Shown here: piece by piece, positions 49,839-57,685 of the stretch | Layout of the letters: every line of letters begins with the position of its first letter | How positions within the stretch are numbered: position 1 is the stretch's first letter | Source of the DNA: Luteipulveratus halotolerans | Lineage (GTDB): Bacteria; Actinomycetota; Actinomycetes; Actinomycetales; Dermatophilaceae | Assembly: GCF_001247745.1 (NCBI RefSeq) | Contig: NZ_LAIR01000002.1 | Location: 682,001-746,000, forward strand | Length of the DNA stretch: 64,000 bases | Direction of reading: 5' to 3' | Position numbers and translations under genes: made by a program | The notes under the pieces: model-generated | Seen by the model: only the letters and a program-made list of their open reading frames with translations | What the model was told of the DNA's origin: nothing | Databases searched by the model: none

Positions 49839-50585
49839 ATGATGACCAGCATCGAGATCGACCGGCGTCGCGCGCTGCAGGGAGCGGCCGTCGTCGGGGC
49901 GACGGGGGCGATCGGGATCGCCGCTGCCGGACGCGCGGACGCGGCGGCAGGGGCGCCGCACCGCAGCGCGCCGGCGTTGCTCACCGCGACCTACCCCGAG
50001 CTGCGCCGGGGCAGCAGCGGCGCAGCTGTGCGTGACCTGCAGAACAAGCTCGCCGGCGCCGGCTACTGGCTCGGCGGGATCGACGGCTCGTTCGGCCACC
50101 TCACGCAGCAGGCCGTGTGGGCGATCCAGAAGTACTGGGGGCTCTCGCGTGACGGCGTGGTCGGCCCGAGCACCTGGGCCAAGGTCAACCTGCGCCAGCG
50201 TCCGCGCTCGCGCTACAGCGGCACCCGCATCGAGGTCGACAAGGCCAAGCAGCTGATGTTCGTGCGCGACAGCGTGGGCATGCAGATGTGCATCAACACG
50301 AGCACGGGGGCCAACAAGCCGTTCGAGAGCGGCGGCCGCTGGTACGACGGCCGGACGCCGAGCGGCACGTTCAAGGTCTTCCGCTACGTGCCGGGGTGGT
50401 ACTCCGGCTCGCTCGGTGACCTCTACCGTCCGATGTTCTTCAACGGCGGCATCGCGGTCCACGGCTCGACCAGCATCCCGCCGTACAACGCCTCGCACGG
50501 CTGCTGCCGGGTGAGCACGGCTGCGCAGGACAAGATCATCGCGCGGGGCTCGCTCAAGATCGGTGCCACGGTCAACGTCTACTGA
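49839..50585 (+). CDS. L,D-transpeptidase (YkuD) with peptidoglycan-binding domain
   Basis: A 248-residue secreted wall enzyme. A Tat-like signal (DRRRALQGAAVVGATGAIGIA) precedes a PG_binding_1 domain (RRGSSGAAVRDLQNKLAGAG to DGVVGPSTW) and a YkuD domain. The active site is HGSTSIPPYNASHGCCRVS; catalytic Cys is the first of CC, and the second Cys replaces the usual Ile/Val. L,D-transpeptidases make 3-3 cross-links in peptidoglycan, an important resistance route to beta-lactams in actinobacteria. ATG 49839 has an AGAGGGG box. Confidence 0.93.
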   Translation: MMTSIEIDRRRALQGAAVVGATGAIGIAAAGRADAAAGAPHRSAPALLTATYPELRRGSSGAAVRDLQNKLAGAGYWLGGIDGSFGHLTQQAVWAIQKYWGLSRDGVVGPSTWAKVNLRQRPRSRYSGTRIEVDKAKQLMFVRDSVGMQMCINTSTGANKPFESGGRWYDGRTPSGTFKVFRYVPGWYSGSLGDLYRPMFFNGGIAVHGSTSIPPYNASHGCCRVSTAAQDKIIARGSLKIGATVNVY

Positions 50586-50601
50586 GGATCGGACCACGGC
50601 C

Positions 50602-50638
50602 CAGGGGCTGCGCTGGTGGGGGACCGGCGCAGCCCCTG
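50602..50638 (+). terminator. Terminator after the L,D-transpeptidase
   Basis: CAGGGGCTGCGC (50602-50613) and GCGCAGCCCCTG (50627-50638) pair perfectly (12 bp) around a 13-nt loop, 17 bp after the stop. There is no T-run, as usual for high-GC actinobacteria. Confidence 0.8.
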
Positions 50639-50677
50639 AGTCGTACCCCGGCGCCGCGGTGTGGAAGACTCACGGCC

Positions 50678-51193
50678 ATGAGCACCCCCGGAATGTCACC
50701 GATGCGCCCGCCCGCCTCAGGTCTGGCCCTGCAGTACCCCATGTCGCTCGGGGTCTTCGACGAGTACGCCGACGCCCAGCAGGCCGTCGACTACCTCTCC
50801 GACCGTGAGTTCCCGGTGCAGAACTGCATGATCGTCGGGACCGAGCTCAAGCAGGTCGAGCGCGTGACCGGTCGCCTCACATGGGGGCGCGTGCTGCTCG
50901 GTGGCGCCCTCTCCGGTATCTGGCTGGGTGTGTTCGTGGGCCTGATCTTCGCGCTGTTCAGCGATGGTGACGGCACGGCGGCCATGGTCATCTCCACCGT
51001 GATCTTCGGCGCCGTGTTCGGTGCGGTGTGGGCGGCGATCGGGTACGCCGTCTCGCGCGGCCAGCGCGACTTCACCTCCGTCACCCAGGTCATCGCGACC
51101 AAGTACGAGGTCCTGGTCGAGCACAAGCTCGCTCAGCAGGCCCGCGACCTGCTCGCCGGTCGTCCCGGCGCCGGACCGGACCTCACGCACTGA
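50678..51193 (+). CDS. General stress protein 17M-like membrane protein
   Basis: A 171-residue protein of the general stress protein 17M-like (YflT) type: SLGVFDEYADAQQAVDYLSD at the N-terminus, followed by two membrane helices (about 73-92 and 98-122), then a basic segment TSVTQVIATKYEVLVEHK. It is probably a stress-induced membrane protein. Proteins with this name often belong to sigma-B or equivalent regulons, but no such promoter is recognised here. Confidence 0.87.
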   Translation: MSTPGMSPMRPPASGLALQYPMSLGVFDEYADAQQAVDYLSDREFPVQNCMIVGTELKQVERVTGRLTWGRVLLGGALSGIWLGVFVGLIFALFSDGDGTAAMVISTVIFGAVFGAVWAAIGYAVSRGQRDFTSVTQVIATKYEVLVEHKLAQQARDLLAGRPGAGPDLTH

Positions 51194-51200
51194 GCTCGAC

Positions 51201-51236
51201 GAAGGGCCGGGCACCCCTCGGGATGCCCGGCCCTTC
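51201..51236. terminator. Bidirectional terminator between convergent genes
   Basis: GAAGGGCCGGGCA (51201-51213) and TGCCCGGCCCTTC (51224-51236) pair perfectly (13 bp) with a 10-nt loop, 7 bp after the 17M-like stop and 15 bp before the pepP stop. The lead CGACGAAGGG resembles that of two other terminators here. Confidence 0.9.
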
Positions 51237-51251
51237 CTCATGTCTGCGACG

Positions 51252-52766
51252 TCAGCCCTGCTGGATCCGCGCGATCCAGGCCTCGACCTCGTCGGCCGAA
51301 CGCGGCATGAAGCCCGACAGGTTGTCGTGGCCGTCGGCCGTCACCAGCACGTCGTCCTCGATGCGGACGCCGATGCCGCGCAGCTCGTCCGGCACCAGCT
51401 CGTCGTCGGACTTGAAGTACAGCCCCGGCTCGACCGTGAGGATCATGCCGGGCTTGAGCTCACCCTCCATGTACTCCTCCCGGCGGGCCGCCGCGCAGTC
51501 GTGCACGTCGATGCCGAGGTGGTGCGAGGTGCCGTGCACCATCCAGCGCCGGTGGTACTGCCCGTTCTCCTGGTCGAGGGTGTCCTCGACGCCGACGCCG
51601 TCGGGCAGCAGCCCCCAGGCGTGCAGGTGCTCGGCGATCACGCGAATGGCGGCAGCGTGGACATCGGAGAACTTCGCTCCGGGCCTGACCGCTGCGATGC
51701 CGGCCTCCTGCGCGGCGTAGACCGCGTCGTACACCTTGCGCTGCGCCTCGCTGAACCGACCGCTCACCGGCAGCGTGCGGGTGATGTCGGCGGTGTAGAG
51801 CGAGTCGACCTCGACGCCGGCGTCGAGCAGCAGCAGGTCGCCCTCCTTGATGTCGCCGGTGTTCTTGATCCAGTGCAGGGTGTTGGCGTGGTCGCCCGAC
51901 GCGGCGATCGAGTCGTAGCCGACGCCGTTGCCCTCGTGCCGGGCATAGAGGCCGAAGACGCCCTCGACCCAGCGCTCGCCGCGGCCGCGCCTGATCGCCT
52001 CGGGCAGGTCGGCGATGACGGCCTCGAAACCGTGCGCGGTCGCCTCGACGGCTTCGCGCATCTGGCCGATCTCCCACTCGTCCTTGACGAACCGCACGCT
52101 GGACAGCTGGCGGGCGAGCTCGGCGTCGGCCTCGCGCTGGCGCTCGGTGCGTTCGTCGGTCTGCGCCTCGGTCGTCCGCGCTCGGTCGACCAGCGCGCTG
52201 ACGTCGCTGTCGGCCTCGCGCACCACGCGCACCGTGGTCGCGCCGGCGTCCTTGGCGATGCTGTCGGGCAGCTCGTCGACGTGCCGGGCGCTGACTCCGA
52301 GCTCGGCCTCGACGTCCTCGAGAGTGGGGCGCGCGCCGACCCAGAACTCTCCGTAGCGGGAGTCGCCGAAGAACTCCTCGCTGTCGCGGCCGGCGAGCGG
52401 ACGGAAGTACAGGACGGCCTCGTGCCCGGCGTCGTTGCCGTCGTCGTCGGTCTGCGGCTCCAGCACGAGCACGGCGTCCGGCTCGCGGTCGGCGCCCAGG
52501 CCGGTGAGGTGGGCGAACGCGCTGTGCGGACGGAAGACGTAGTCGGTGTCGTTGCTGCGCACCTTCAGCCCTCCCGCGGGGATCACCAGGCGCTCGCCGG
52601 GGAAGGCCGAGGAGATCTCGGCACGGCGGCGCGCGGCGTACTCGGCGACCTCGGCACGCTGCGGTGGCGTCGTGTCACGAGGGGCCCAGCCCTGGGCGAC
52701 GAAGTCGCGGAACGCCTGGCTGGTGGGTCGGCTGCGGTGCTCGGGCTTCTGCTGCTCTTCACTCAC
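51252..52766 (-). CDS. pepP: Aminopeptidase P (Xaa-Pro aminopeptidase, M24B)
   Basis: A 504-residue metalloaminopeptidase that removes N-terminal residues before Pro. The N-terminal domain (AMP_N, RRAEISSAFPGERLVIPAGG) is followed by the creatinase-fold domain. Metal ligands: LLLDAGVEVDSLYTADITRT (two Asp), HGTSHHLGIDVHD (His), LTVEPGLYF (Glu) and GVRIEDDVLVT (Glu). GTG 52766 with GAGAGGA 7 bp upstream. Divergent from the thrE-like gene. Confidence 0.93.
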   Translation of the reverse strand: MSEEQQKPEHRSRPTSQAFRDFVAQGWAPRDTTPPQRAEVAEYAARRRAEISSAFPGERLVIPAGGLKVRSNDTDYVFRPHSAFAHLTGLGADREPDAVLVLEPQTDDDGNDAGHEAVLYFRPLAGRDSEEFFGDSRYGEFWVGARPTLEDVEAELGVSARHVDELPDSIAKDAGATTVRVVREADSDVSALVDRARTTEAQTDERTERQREADAELARQLSSVRFVKDEWEIGQMREAVEATAHGFEAVIADLPEAIRRGRGERWVEGVFGLYARHEGNGVGYDSIAASGDHANTLHWIKNTGDIKEGDLLLLDAGVEVDSLYTADITRTLPVSGRFSEAQRKVYDAVYAAQEAGIAAVRPGAKFSDVHAAAIRVIAEHLHAWGLLPDGVGVEDTLDQENGQYHRRWMVHGTSHHLGIDVHDCAAARREEYMEGELKPGMILTVEPGLYFKSDDELVPDELRGIGVRIEDDVLVTADGHDNLSGFMPRSADEVEAWIARIQQG

Positions 52767-52782
52767 GGGACCATCCTCTCAC

Positions 52783-52795
52783 CGAATGACATTCG
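52783..52795. promoter_or_regulatory. Perfect 6-bp dyad CGAATG-A-CATTCG upstream of pepP
   Basis: CGAATG (52783-52788) and CATTCG (52790-52795) around one base, 16 bp upstream of the pepP start and 77 bp upstream of the thrE-like gene. It partly overlaps the TTCGANTTCGAA motif at 52792. It could be an operator for either gene. Confidence 0.45.
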
Positions 52796-52810
52796 ATTTC
52801 GAAGTAATAC
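52792..52810 (+). promoter_or_regulatory. TTCGANTTCGAA motif next to a -10 box for the thrE-like gene
   Basis: TTCGATTTCGAA (52792-52803), one base, then TAATAC (52805-52810), 62 bp before the thrE-like GTG. The arrangement equals that at 49431-49449. No good -35 is seen, so this promoter may depend on a regulator. Confidence 0.5.
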
Positions 52811-52872
52811 TCGTCGCACCTGATGCGGCGATCGGGCCGGCGACTTGAAGCGGGTCGCCACGGTGCAGCACA

Positions 52873-54453
52873 GTGACGGTCGTGCCCACTGATCCGAGCG
52901 CCGAGCCGTCCCAGCCGCCGCAGCGGCCGCGTCGGCGGATGCCCGGAGAGCTGCAGGGCAAGCCCCAGCGCGCGCGTCGCCCGGTGCCGGGTGAGCTGCG
53001 CGGTCGAGCGCAGCGCGTCATGCGCGCCAAGGCTCCGCCGACCGTGCCGATCGGCATCCGCGGCGACGACAACGGTCTGACCGAGTGGCACTCCCGATCC
53101 GTCATCGACCTGGCGCTGCGGGTCGGCGAGACCATGCTCGCGACGGGCGCCTCCGCCTCCGACGTGACCGCGACCGTCCTGCGCCTCACCCGTGCGTACG
53201 GCGTGCGCTCGGTGCACGTCGACGTCACCTATACCTCGATCACCGTGTCCTACCACCGTGGCGTCATGCGTGACCCGCTCACCGTCATGCGCATCGTGCC
53301 CGCGCTCGCGGCGGACTACGGCCGGCTCGAGGCGATCCACACGCTGGTCCGCGACGTCGTCGAGGACCCCGGTGAGGTGGGTGCGGCGCAGGACCGTCTC
53401 GAGCGCATCCTCGCGGTGCACCACCCCTACCGTCGCGGTGTCGTGACGGTGGCGATCGGGTTGCTCGGCGCCGCGATCACGACCCTGCTCGAGGGATCGT
53501 GGGCGCTGGTGCTGCTGTCGCTCGTCATCTCGATGGTGATCGACCGGGTCCAGCGGTTCATCTCGCTGCGGGGCGTCTCGGCGTTCTTCACCCAGGCGGT
53601 CGGCGCGGCCATCCCGACGACCGTCGTGGTCCTGCTGTGGACCGTGGTCCCGCAGAGCCAACGCGCCGAGCTCGGGCTCAACAACCTGTCCGCGCTGATC
53701 GCCACGACGATCGTCGTCCTGCTCTCGGGACTGGCCGTCGTCAGCGCGGCCCTGGAGACCTTGGACGGCTACTACCTCACCGCGGCTGCTCGCACGTTCG
53801 AGGTCGTCATCCTGTCGGTCGGCGTCGCGACCGGCATCACCACCGTGCTCGCGATCGCCCAGCGGTTCGAGGTGCAGATGCCGTTCACGGCGGCGTCGGT
53901 GACGCTCACTCCTGGCCTGGTGCTCGGCATGGCGGCCTCGGCCATGATCGCCGCCGCGCACTCGGTGGCGAGCTACACCGGGCTGCGCGGCACGCTGTTC
54001 GCGATGGGCGTGGCGGCGTTCTCCTGGCTGATGTACTGGGCCACCAACATGTGGGCCGCACCGCCGACGTGGTTCGACAGCAAGGCGCTGCACCAGGAGA
54101 CCGGCTCCGACCACGGCATCCTCGCTGCGATCCCTGCGACGTTCGTGGCGGCCGTCGCTGCCGGTGCCGTGGCCCAGCTCGTCGCCGTGCGCTACCGCGT
54201 GCCCTCACTGGCCGTCACGGCGGCGGCGATCATCCCGCTGCTGCCCGGTCTCTCGCTGTTCAACGGGATCTACCAGCTCGTGCACTCCGCGTCCGACCCG
54301 GCCAAGGGCGTCGGGTCACTCATCACCGCGGCCGCGCTCGGACTGGCGCTCGCCGGCGGCATCTCGCTCGGTGCCCTGCCGTTGCGTCTGCTGCGCGCCG
54401 ACCGGGTGCAGCGCCGCATCCTGCGCCGCTCGGTGGCGGACACCCGCGACTGA
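52873..54453 (+). CDS. Threonine/serine exporter family protein (ThrE)
   Basis: A 526-residue transporter. A Pro/Arg-rich N-terminus (about 60 residues) precedes the ThrE cytoplasmic-side domain (VIDLALRVGETMLATGASAS, YGVRSVHVDVTYTSITVSY) and about ten helices in two halves, as in C. glutamicum ThrE. It would export threonine/serine. The start is GTG 52873, with GTG 52882 in frame. It is divergent from pepP: released peptides or amino acids might be exported, but that link is speculation. Confidence 0.9.
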   Translation: MTVVPTDPSAEPSQPPQRPRRRMPGELQGKPQRARRPVPGELRGRAQRVMRAKAPPTVPIGIRGDDNGLTEWHSRSVIDLALRVGETMLATGASASDVTATVLRLTRAYGVRSVHVDVTYTSITVSYHRGVMRDPLTVMRIVPALAADYGRLEAIHTLVRDVVEDPGEVGAAQDRLERILAVHHPYRRGVVTVAIGLLGAAITTLLEGSWALVLLSLVISMVIDRVQRFISLRGVSAFFTQAVGAAIPTTVVVLLWTVVPQSQRAELGLNNLSALIATTIVVLLSGLAVVSAALETLDGYYLTAAARTFEVVILSVGVATGITTVLAIAQRFEVQMPFTAASVTLTPGLVLGMAASAMIAAAHSVASYTGLRGTLFAMGVAAFSWLMYWATNMWAAPPTWFDSKALHQETGSDHGILAAIPATFVAAVAAGAVAQLVAVRYRVPSLAVTAAAIIPLLPGLSLFNGIYQLVHSASDPAKGVGSLITAAALGLALAGGISLGALPLRLLRADRVQRRILRRSVADTRD

Positions 54454-54487
54454 GCAGCCTCCCTGCGCGGGGCGTCAGCGGCTGCTC
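54452..54487. terminator. Terminator-like dyad overlapping both convergent stops
   Basis: GAGCAGCC (54452-54459) and GGCTGCTC (54480-54487) form an 8-bp perfect dyad, overlapping the stop codons of the thrE-like and lipoprotein genes. The 20-nt loop is GC-rich. Confidence 0.6.
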
Positions 54488-55131
54488 GACGGTGTCGAGC
54501 TCGGAGCCGTCGTCGGCTTGGGGGCCAGGGGAGCACCCCACGACCAGGACGCGAGGATCGCCTCCTGCGTGCTGGTGGCCGCAGCCTTGTCCTGGGCGGC
54601 GGAGGTCATCGTGGTCACGACCACCTGGGTGCCGTTGAGGACGTAGTACTGCGTCTGGGACACCTGGAAACCCTGCGAGACGCGCGCGATCGTGTAGCCC
54701 TCGGCCGGAGCCCCGCCGATGCTGCGGCTCGCGAGCTTGGTGACGGTCGAGCCCTTCTGGCGCTGGGCGATCATGCCCTGGTTGACCAGCTCGTCCAGCG
54801 ACGGCGGCTCCTTCATCGTGGTCTTGACCACGGTGAAGCAGGGGTAGACGTTGCGGGTCGGCTGCGGAGCGCGCAGGTAGAGCATGGTGCCTCGCTCCCG
54901 GGCCGTGTCGTTGATCCAGCCGCTCGGTGGCAGCACCCCGAAGGAGCGGTCGGCGGCCGGGACGGCGCCCAGCGTGGGCTTGGTCGTCAGGCTCGTCGGT
55001 GAGGGCTGGTCCAGGGTCGTCGGCAACGCCGGCGGGACGCTGCTGGGGTCGGAGCCGCTGGTCTGCGAGCAGCCTGCGCTGAGCAGGACCGCGAGGGGCA
55101 CCAGGGCCCGTGCATACCGACGAGTTCTCAC
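54475..55131 (-). CDS. Putative secreted lipoprotein, function unknown
   Basis: A 218-residue exported protein. The signal ends LLSAGC with the lipidated Cys at residue 21, then a Ser/Pro/Thr-rich linker. The remainder (RSFGVLPPSGWINDTARERG, APAEGYTIARVSQGFQV) looks like a beta-rich domain of PsbP/MtLppX-like type often seen in actinobacteria. GTG 55131 lacks a Shine-Dalgarno. No homologue can be named with confidence. Confidence 0.82.
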   Translation of the reverse strand: MRTRRYARALVPLAVLLSAGCSQTSGSDPSSVPPALPTTLDQPSPTSLTTKPTLGAVPAADRSFGVLPPSGWINDTARERGTMLYLRAPQPTRNVYPCFTVVKTTMKEPPSLDELVNQGMIAQRQKGSTVTKLASRSIGGAPAEGYTIARVSQGFQVSQTQYYVLNGTQVVVTTMTSAAQDKAAATSTQEAILASWSWGAPLAPKPTTAPSSTPSSSR

Positions 55132-55149
55132 GCCCAGGAGGCTACGTCA

Positions 55150-55182
55150 GCGCCCCGGCCCCGCAGTGCAGGGCCGGGGCGC
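55150..55182 (-). terminator. Terminator after the Pro-rich membrane protein gene
   Basis: GCGCCCCGGCCC (55150-55161) and GGGCCGGGGCGC (55171-55182) pair perfectly around a 9-nt loop; a second 7-bp stem with a 4-nt loop lies at 55195-55212. Both are just past the stop at 55219 on the minus strand, so form a tandem terminator. Confidence 0.8.
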
Positions 55183-55218
55183 GCGTCGTACACCGCCGGG
55201 TCGTCACCCGGCTCGGGC

Positions 55219-55830
55219 TCAGTGACGAGGTGCGGACTTGGCCGCGTAGTACGCCGAGGAGTCCTTGTGCCACAGCAGGATCAGGATGGCGACCGCGAGG
55301 ACCAACGAGATGAGCGAGACGACGACGCTGAGCGGAGTCGCCGTGCCCTGCGCGAACGTCCCGAGGAAGCTGAGGATCGCCAGCGCCCCGAGCACGGTCG
55401 CCACGATGCGGGCCCACGACTTGCCGGCCTCGTTGGTCTTGGCCATCGCGATCCACAGCGCGGCGCCGATCAGCCCGAAGACGACCGAGGAGATCATCGC
55501 GACGTTGACGATGGAGTCCAGGTCACTGAGCGACTTGCCGTCCTCCTGGAGGCGCTCGCGCGCCTGGTCCTCGATCTCGCCCTTCTGCACGAACGAGAGC
55601 ACGATGCCGAGCAGGGAGAGTGCGGCCCCGACGTACATGAGCTTGACGGCTTTGACGATCGACTTCGGCGGCGCCACGTCCGCGCCGGGTGCTGCGAAGC
55701 CTCCGGAGATCTGCGGGGCGCTCTGATAGCCGGGCGCTGCGGGGTACTGGCCCTCGACCGGCGGTGCGGGCGGCGGCGGGACCGGGGACGAGCCGGCCTG
55801 CGGCTGGTCGGCGGGGTACTGGTCTGACAT
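55219..55830 (-). CDS. Pro-rich small membrane protein, function unknown
   Basis: A 203-residue protein: about 50 Pro/Gln/Gly-rich cytoplasmic residues (SSPVPPPPAPPVEGQYPAAP), then three or four helices (VKLMYVGAALSLLGIVLSF, VAMISSVVFGLIGAALWIA, IVATVLGALAILSFLGTF, VVVSLISLVLAVAILILL). Many such actinobacterial proteins are of unknown role. GGAGGAA precedes ATG 55830. The 87 bp to a divergent PHP gene holds the promoters. Confidence 0.85.
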   Translation of the reverse strand: MSDQYPADQPQAGSSPVPPPPAPPVEGQYPAAPGYQSAPQISGGFAAPGADVAPPKSIVKAVKLMYVGAALSLLGIVLSFVQKGEIEDQARERLQEDGKSLSDLDSIVNVAMISSVVFGLIGAALWIAMAKTNEAGKSWARIVATVLGALAILSFLGTFAQGTATPLSVVVSLISLVLAVAILILLWHKDSSAYYAAKSAPRH

Positions 55831-55917
55831 GTGTTCCTCCGAGATGTGTGCGATGGCCCACACCCTCTCAGGTGCGGGCGCACCGGGAGGAGTCGGCGGC
55901 CGGGATAGCCTCGCGGC

Positions 55918-56766
55918 GTGACCATCGACCTGCACGCACACTCCACCGAGAGCGACGGCACCCAGCGGCCCGAGCAGGTCGTCGAGTCCGCGGCCGAGGC
56001 CGGGCTCACCACGGTGGCGCTCACCGACCACGACACCACGCGCGGATGGGACGCGGCCCGCGCGGCCGCGACGGCGTACGGCGTCGACGTCGTGCCCGGC
56101 ATCGAGATCAGCTGCCAGTCGCGCGGTATCTCGGTGCACCTGCTCGGCTACCTGCACGACCCGCAGGAGCCGGCTCTGCTGGCCGAGCTCGAGCGCGCCC
56201 GTGAGTCGCGGCGTACTCGCGCGCGTCGCATGGTCGAGCTGATCGCCCGTGACCTGCCGCTGACCTGGGACCAGGTCACCGCCCAGGCAGGCGCGGAGAC
56301 CACGCTGGGGCGTCCGCACATCGCCGACGCGATGGTCGCCGGGGGGCTGGTGCCGGACCGGTCGGCGGCGTTCGAGCGCTACCTGCACAGCTCCGGGCCC
56401 TACCACGTCGGCCACTACGCACCCGACCCCGTGCACGCCGTCGAGCTCGTCCGCGCCGCCGGGGGAGTGCCGGTCATGGCCCATCCGTTCGCGCACCAGC
56501 GCGGCAGGATCGTGGCCGACGACGTCGTCGAGCGGATGGCCGAGGCGGGCCTGGCCGGTCTGGAGGCCCACCACCGCGACCACGACGAGGCGGCCACAGC
56601 GCACGCGGTCGAGCTCGCCGCGCGGCTCGGCATGCTGGTCACCGGTTCGAGCGACTACCACGGTGACGGCAAGCCCAACCGGCTCGGCGAGCACACCACC
56701 GATCCCGAGGTACTGGCCCAGATCGTGGAGCAGTCGGGCGGCCGTACGACGATCGCTCGCGCCTGA
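55918..56766 (+). CDS. PHP-domain phosphoesterase (TrpH/RNase AM-like)
   Basis: A 282-residue PHP hydrolase. Metal motifs: DLHAHSTESDG at residues 4-14, LTDHDTTRGW, GIEISC and the final GSSDYHGDGK. In Enterobacteria such proteins hydrolyse 5' ends of RNA or nucleoside 3',5'-bisphosphates; the role here is not proven. GTG start at 55918. The following recombinase-like gene is 58 bp away on the same strand. Confidence 0.9.
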   Translation: MTIDLHAHSTESDGTQRPEQVVESAAEAGLTTVALTDHDTTRGWDAARAAATAYGVDVVPGIEISCQSRGISVHLLGYLHDPQEPALLAELERARESRRTRARRMVELIARDLPLTWDQVTAQAGAETTLGRPHIADAMVAGGLVPDRSAAFERYLHSSGPYHVGHYAPDPVHAVELVRAAGGVPVMAHPFAHQRGRIVADDVVERMAEAGLAGLEAHHRDHDEAATAHAVELAARLGMLVTGSSDYHGDGKPNRLGEHTTDPEVLAQIVEQSGGRTTIARA

Positions 56767-56824
56767 CGCGGGTCGTCCACAGGGGTCCACCGCAACGTCC
56801 GGGCCCGCGAGTACGGTGGCCGCG

Positions 56825-57685
56825 ATGAGCCAGCCAGCCGCCCCCGACCGCCAGCAGACCGAGCTGCCCGGGATGCCGCAGCGGCTCTACCTCGCCAGCC
56901 CCAGCCGGCTGATGACCTGGCTGGACTGCCCACGCCGCTACCGCATGCAGTACCTCGACCGGCCGCGTCCGCAGGCACGTCCGCAGCGGGCGCACACCTC
57001 GGTCGGGCTCGTGACCCACAACGTGCTGCGCGACTTCTGGGACCTGCCCTTCGACGCCCGTACGCCGACCGGTGTCGTCGAGCTCGTGCGCAGCTCGTGG
57101 ATCGACGTGGGGTTCAAGGACGCCGACCAGTCGGCGCGCTGGCGTCAGCAGGTGACGCAGGAGATCACCGACTACCTGCGTACGGCCGACCGCCTCACCG
57201 AGCCGCTCGCCCGCGAGCGCAGCGTGGCCCTGAAGACACCGACGCTCGCCCTGTCCGGTCGGGTCGACCGGATGGACGAGCGTGAGGGTGAGGCGGTGGT
57301 GGTCGACTACAAGACCAGTCGTCGTACGCCGACCGCCGATGACGCGCGGACGTCGCTGGCCCTGGCGTTCTACGCCGCGGCGGGTGCGGCGGTGTTCCGC
57401 AAGCCGTGCGTGCGGGTCGAGCTGCACCACGTGCCGACTGGTGAGGTGATCGCGCACGAGCACACCGCCGAGTCGATCGAGCGCAAGATCGCCGAGGCCG
57501 AGTCGATCGCACGTGACCTGCGCCGCGTCGACACGGCGTACCGCGACCAGGGGCAGCAGGCTCCGGACTTCGCACCCAACCCGACACCGCTGTGCCGGTG
57601 GTGCGACTTCCGGGCCCACTGCCCCGAAGGTCAGGCGGTCGGACCCGAGCGGTCCTCCTGGGCGGCCTTGGAGCCCGACGACTGA
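56825..57685 (+). CDS. RecB family PD-(D/E)XK nuclease with predicted Fe-S cluster
   Basis: A 286-residue nuclease of the PDDEXK_1/Cas4-like type. The nuclease core is GRVDRMDEREGEAVVVDYKTSRR (Asp and Lys); an N-terminal Cys in WLDCPRRYRMQYL and the C-terminal CRWCDFRAHC would form a [4Fe-4S] cluster like that of AddB/Cas4. No cas genes or CRISPR array are near, so a DNA-repair role is more likely. It overlaps the convergent BCCT gene by 55 bp, coding for its last 18 residues. Confidence 0.88.
   Translation: MSQPAAPDRQQTELPGMPQRLYLASPSRLMTWLDCPRRYRMQYLDRPRPQARPQRAHTSVGLVTHNVLRDFWDLPFDARTPTGVVELVRSSWIDVGFKDADQSARWRQQVTQEITDYLRTADRLTEPLARERSVALKTPTLALSGRVDRMDEREGEAVVVDYKTSRRTPTADDARTSLALAFYAAAGAAVFRKPCVRVELHHVPTGEVIAHEHTAESIERKIAEAESIARDLRRVDTAYRDQGQQAPDFAPNPTPLCRWCDFRAHCPEGQAVGPERSSWAALEPDD

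Noticed and set aside
56825..57685. RecB-like gene as part of a CRISPR-Cas locus (Cas4)
   Set aside because: No cas1, cas2, effector gene or repeat array is found anywhere in the window.
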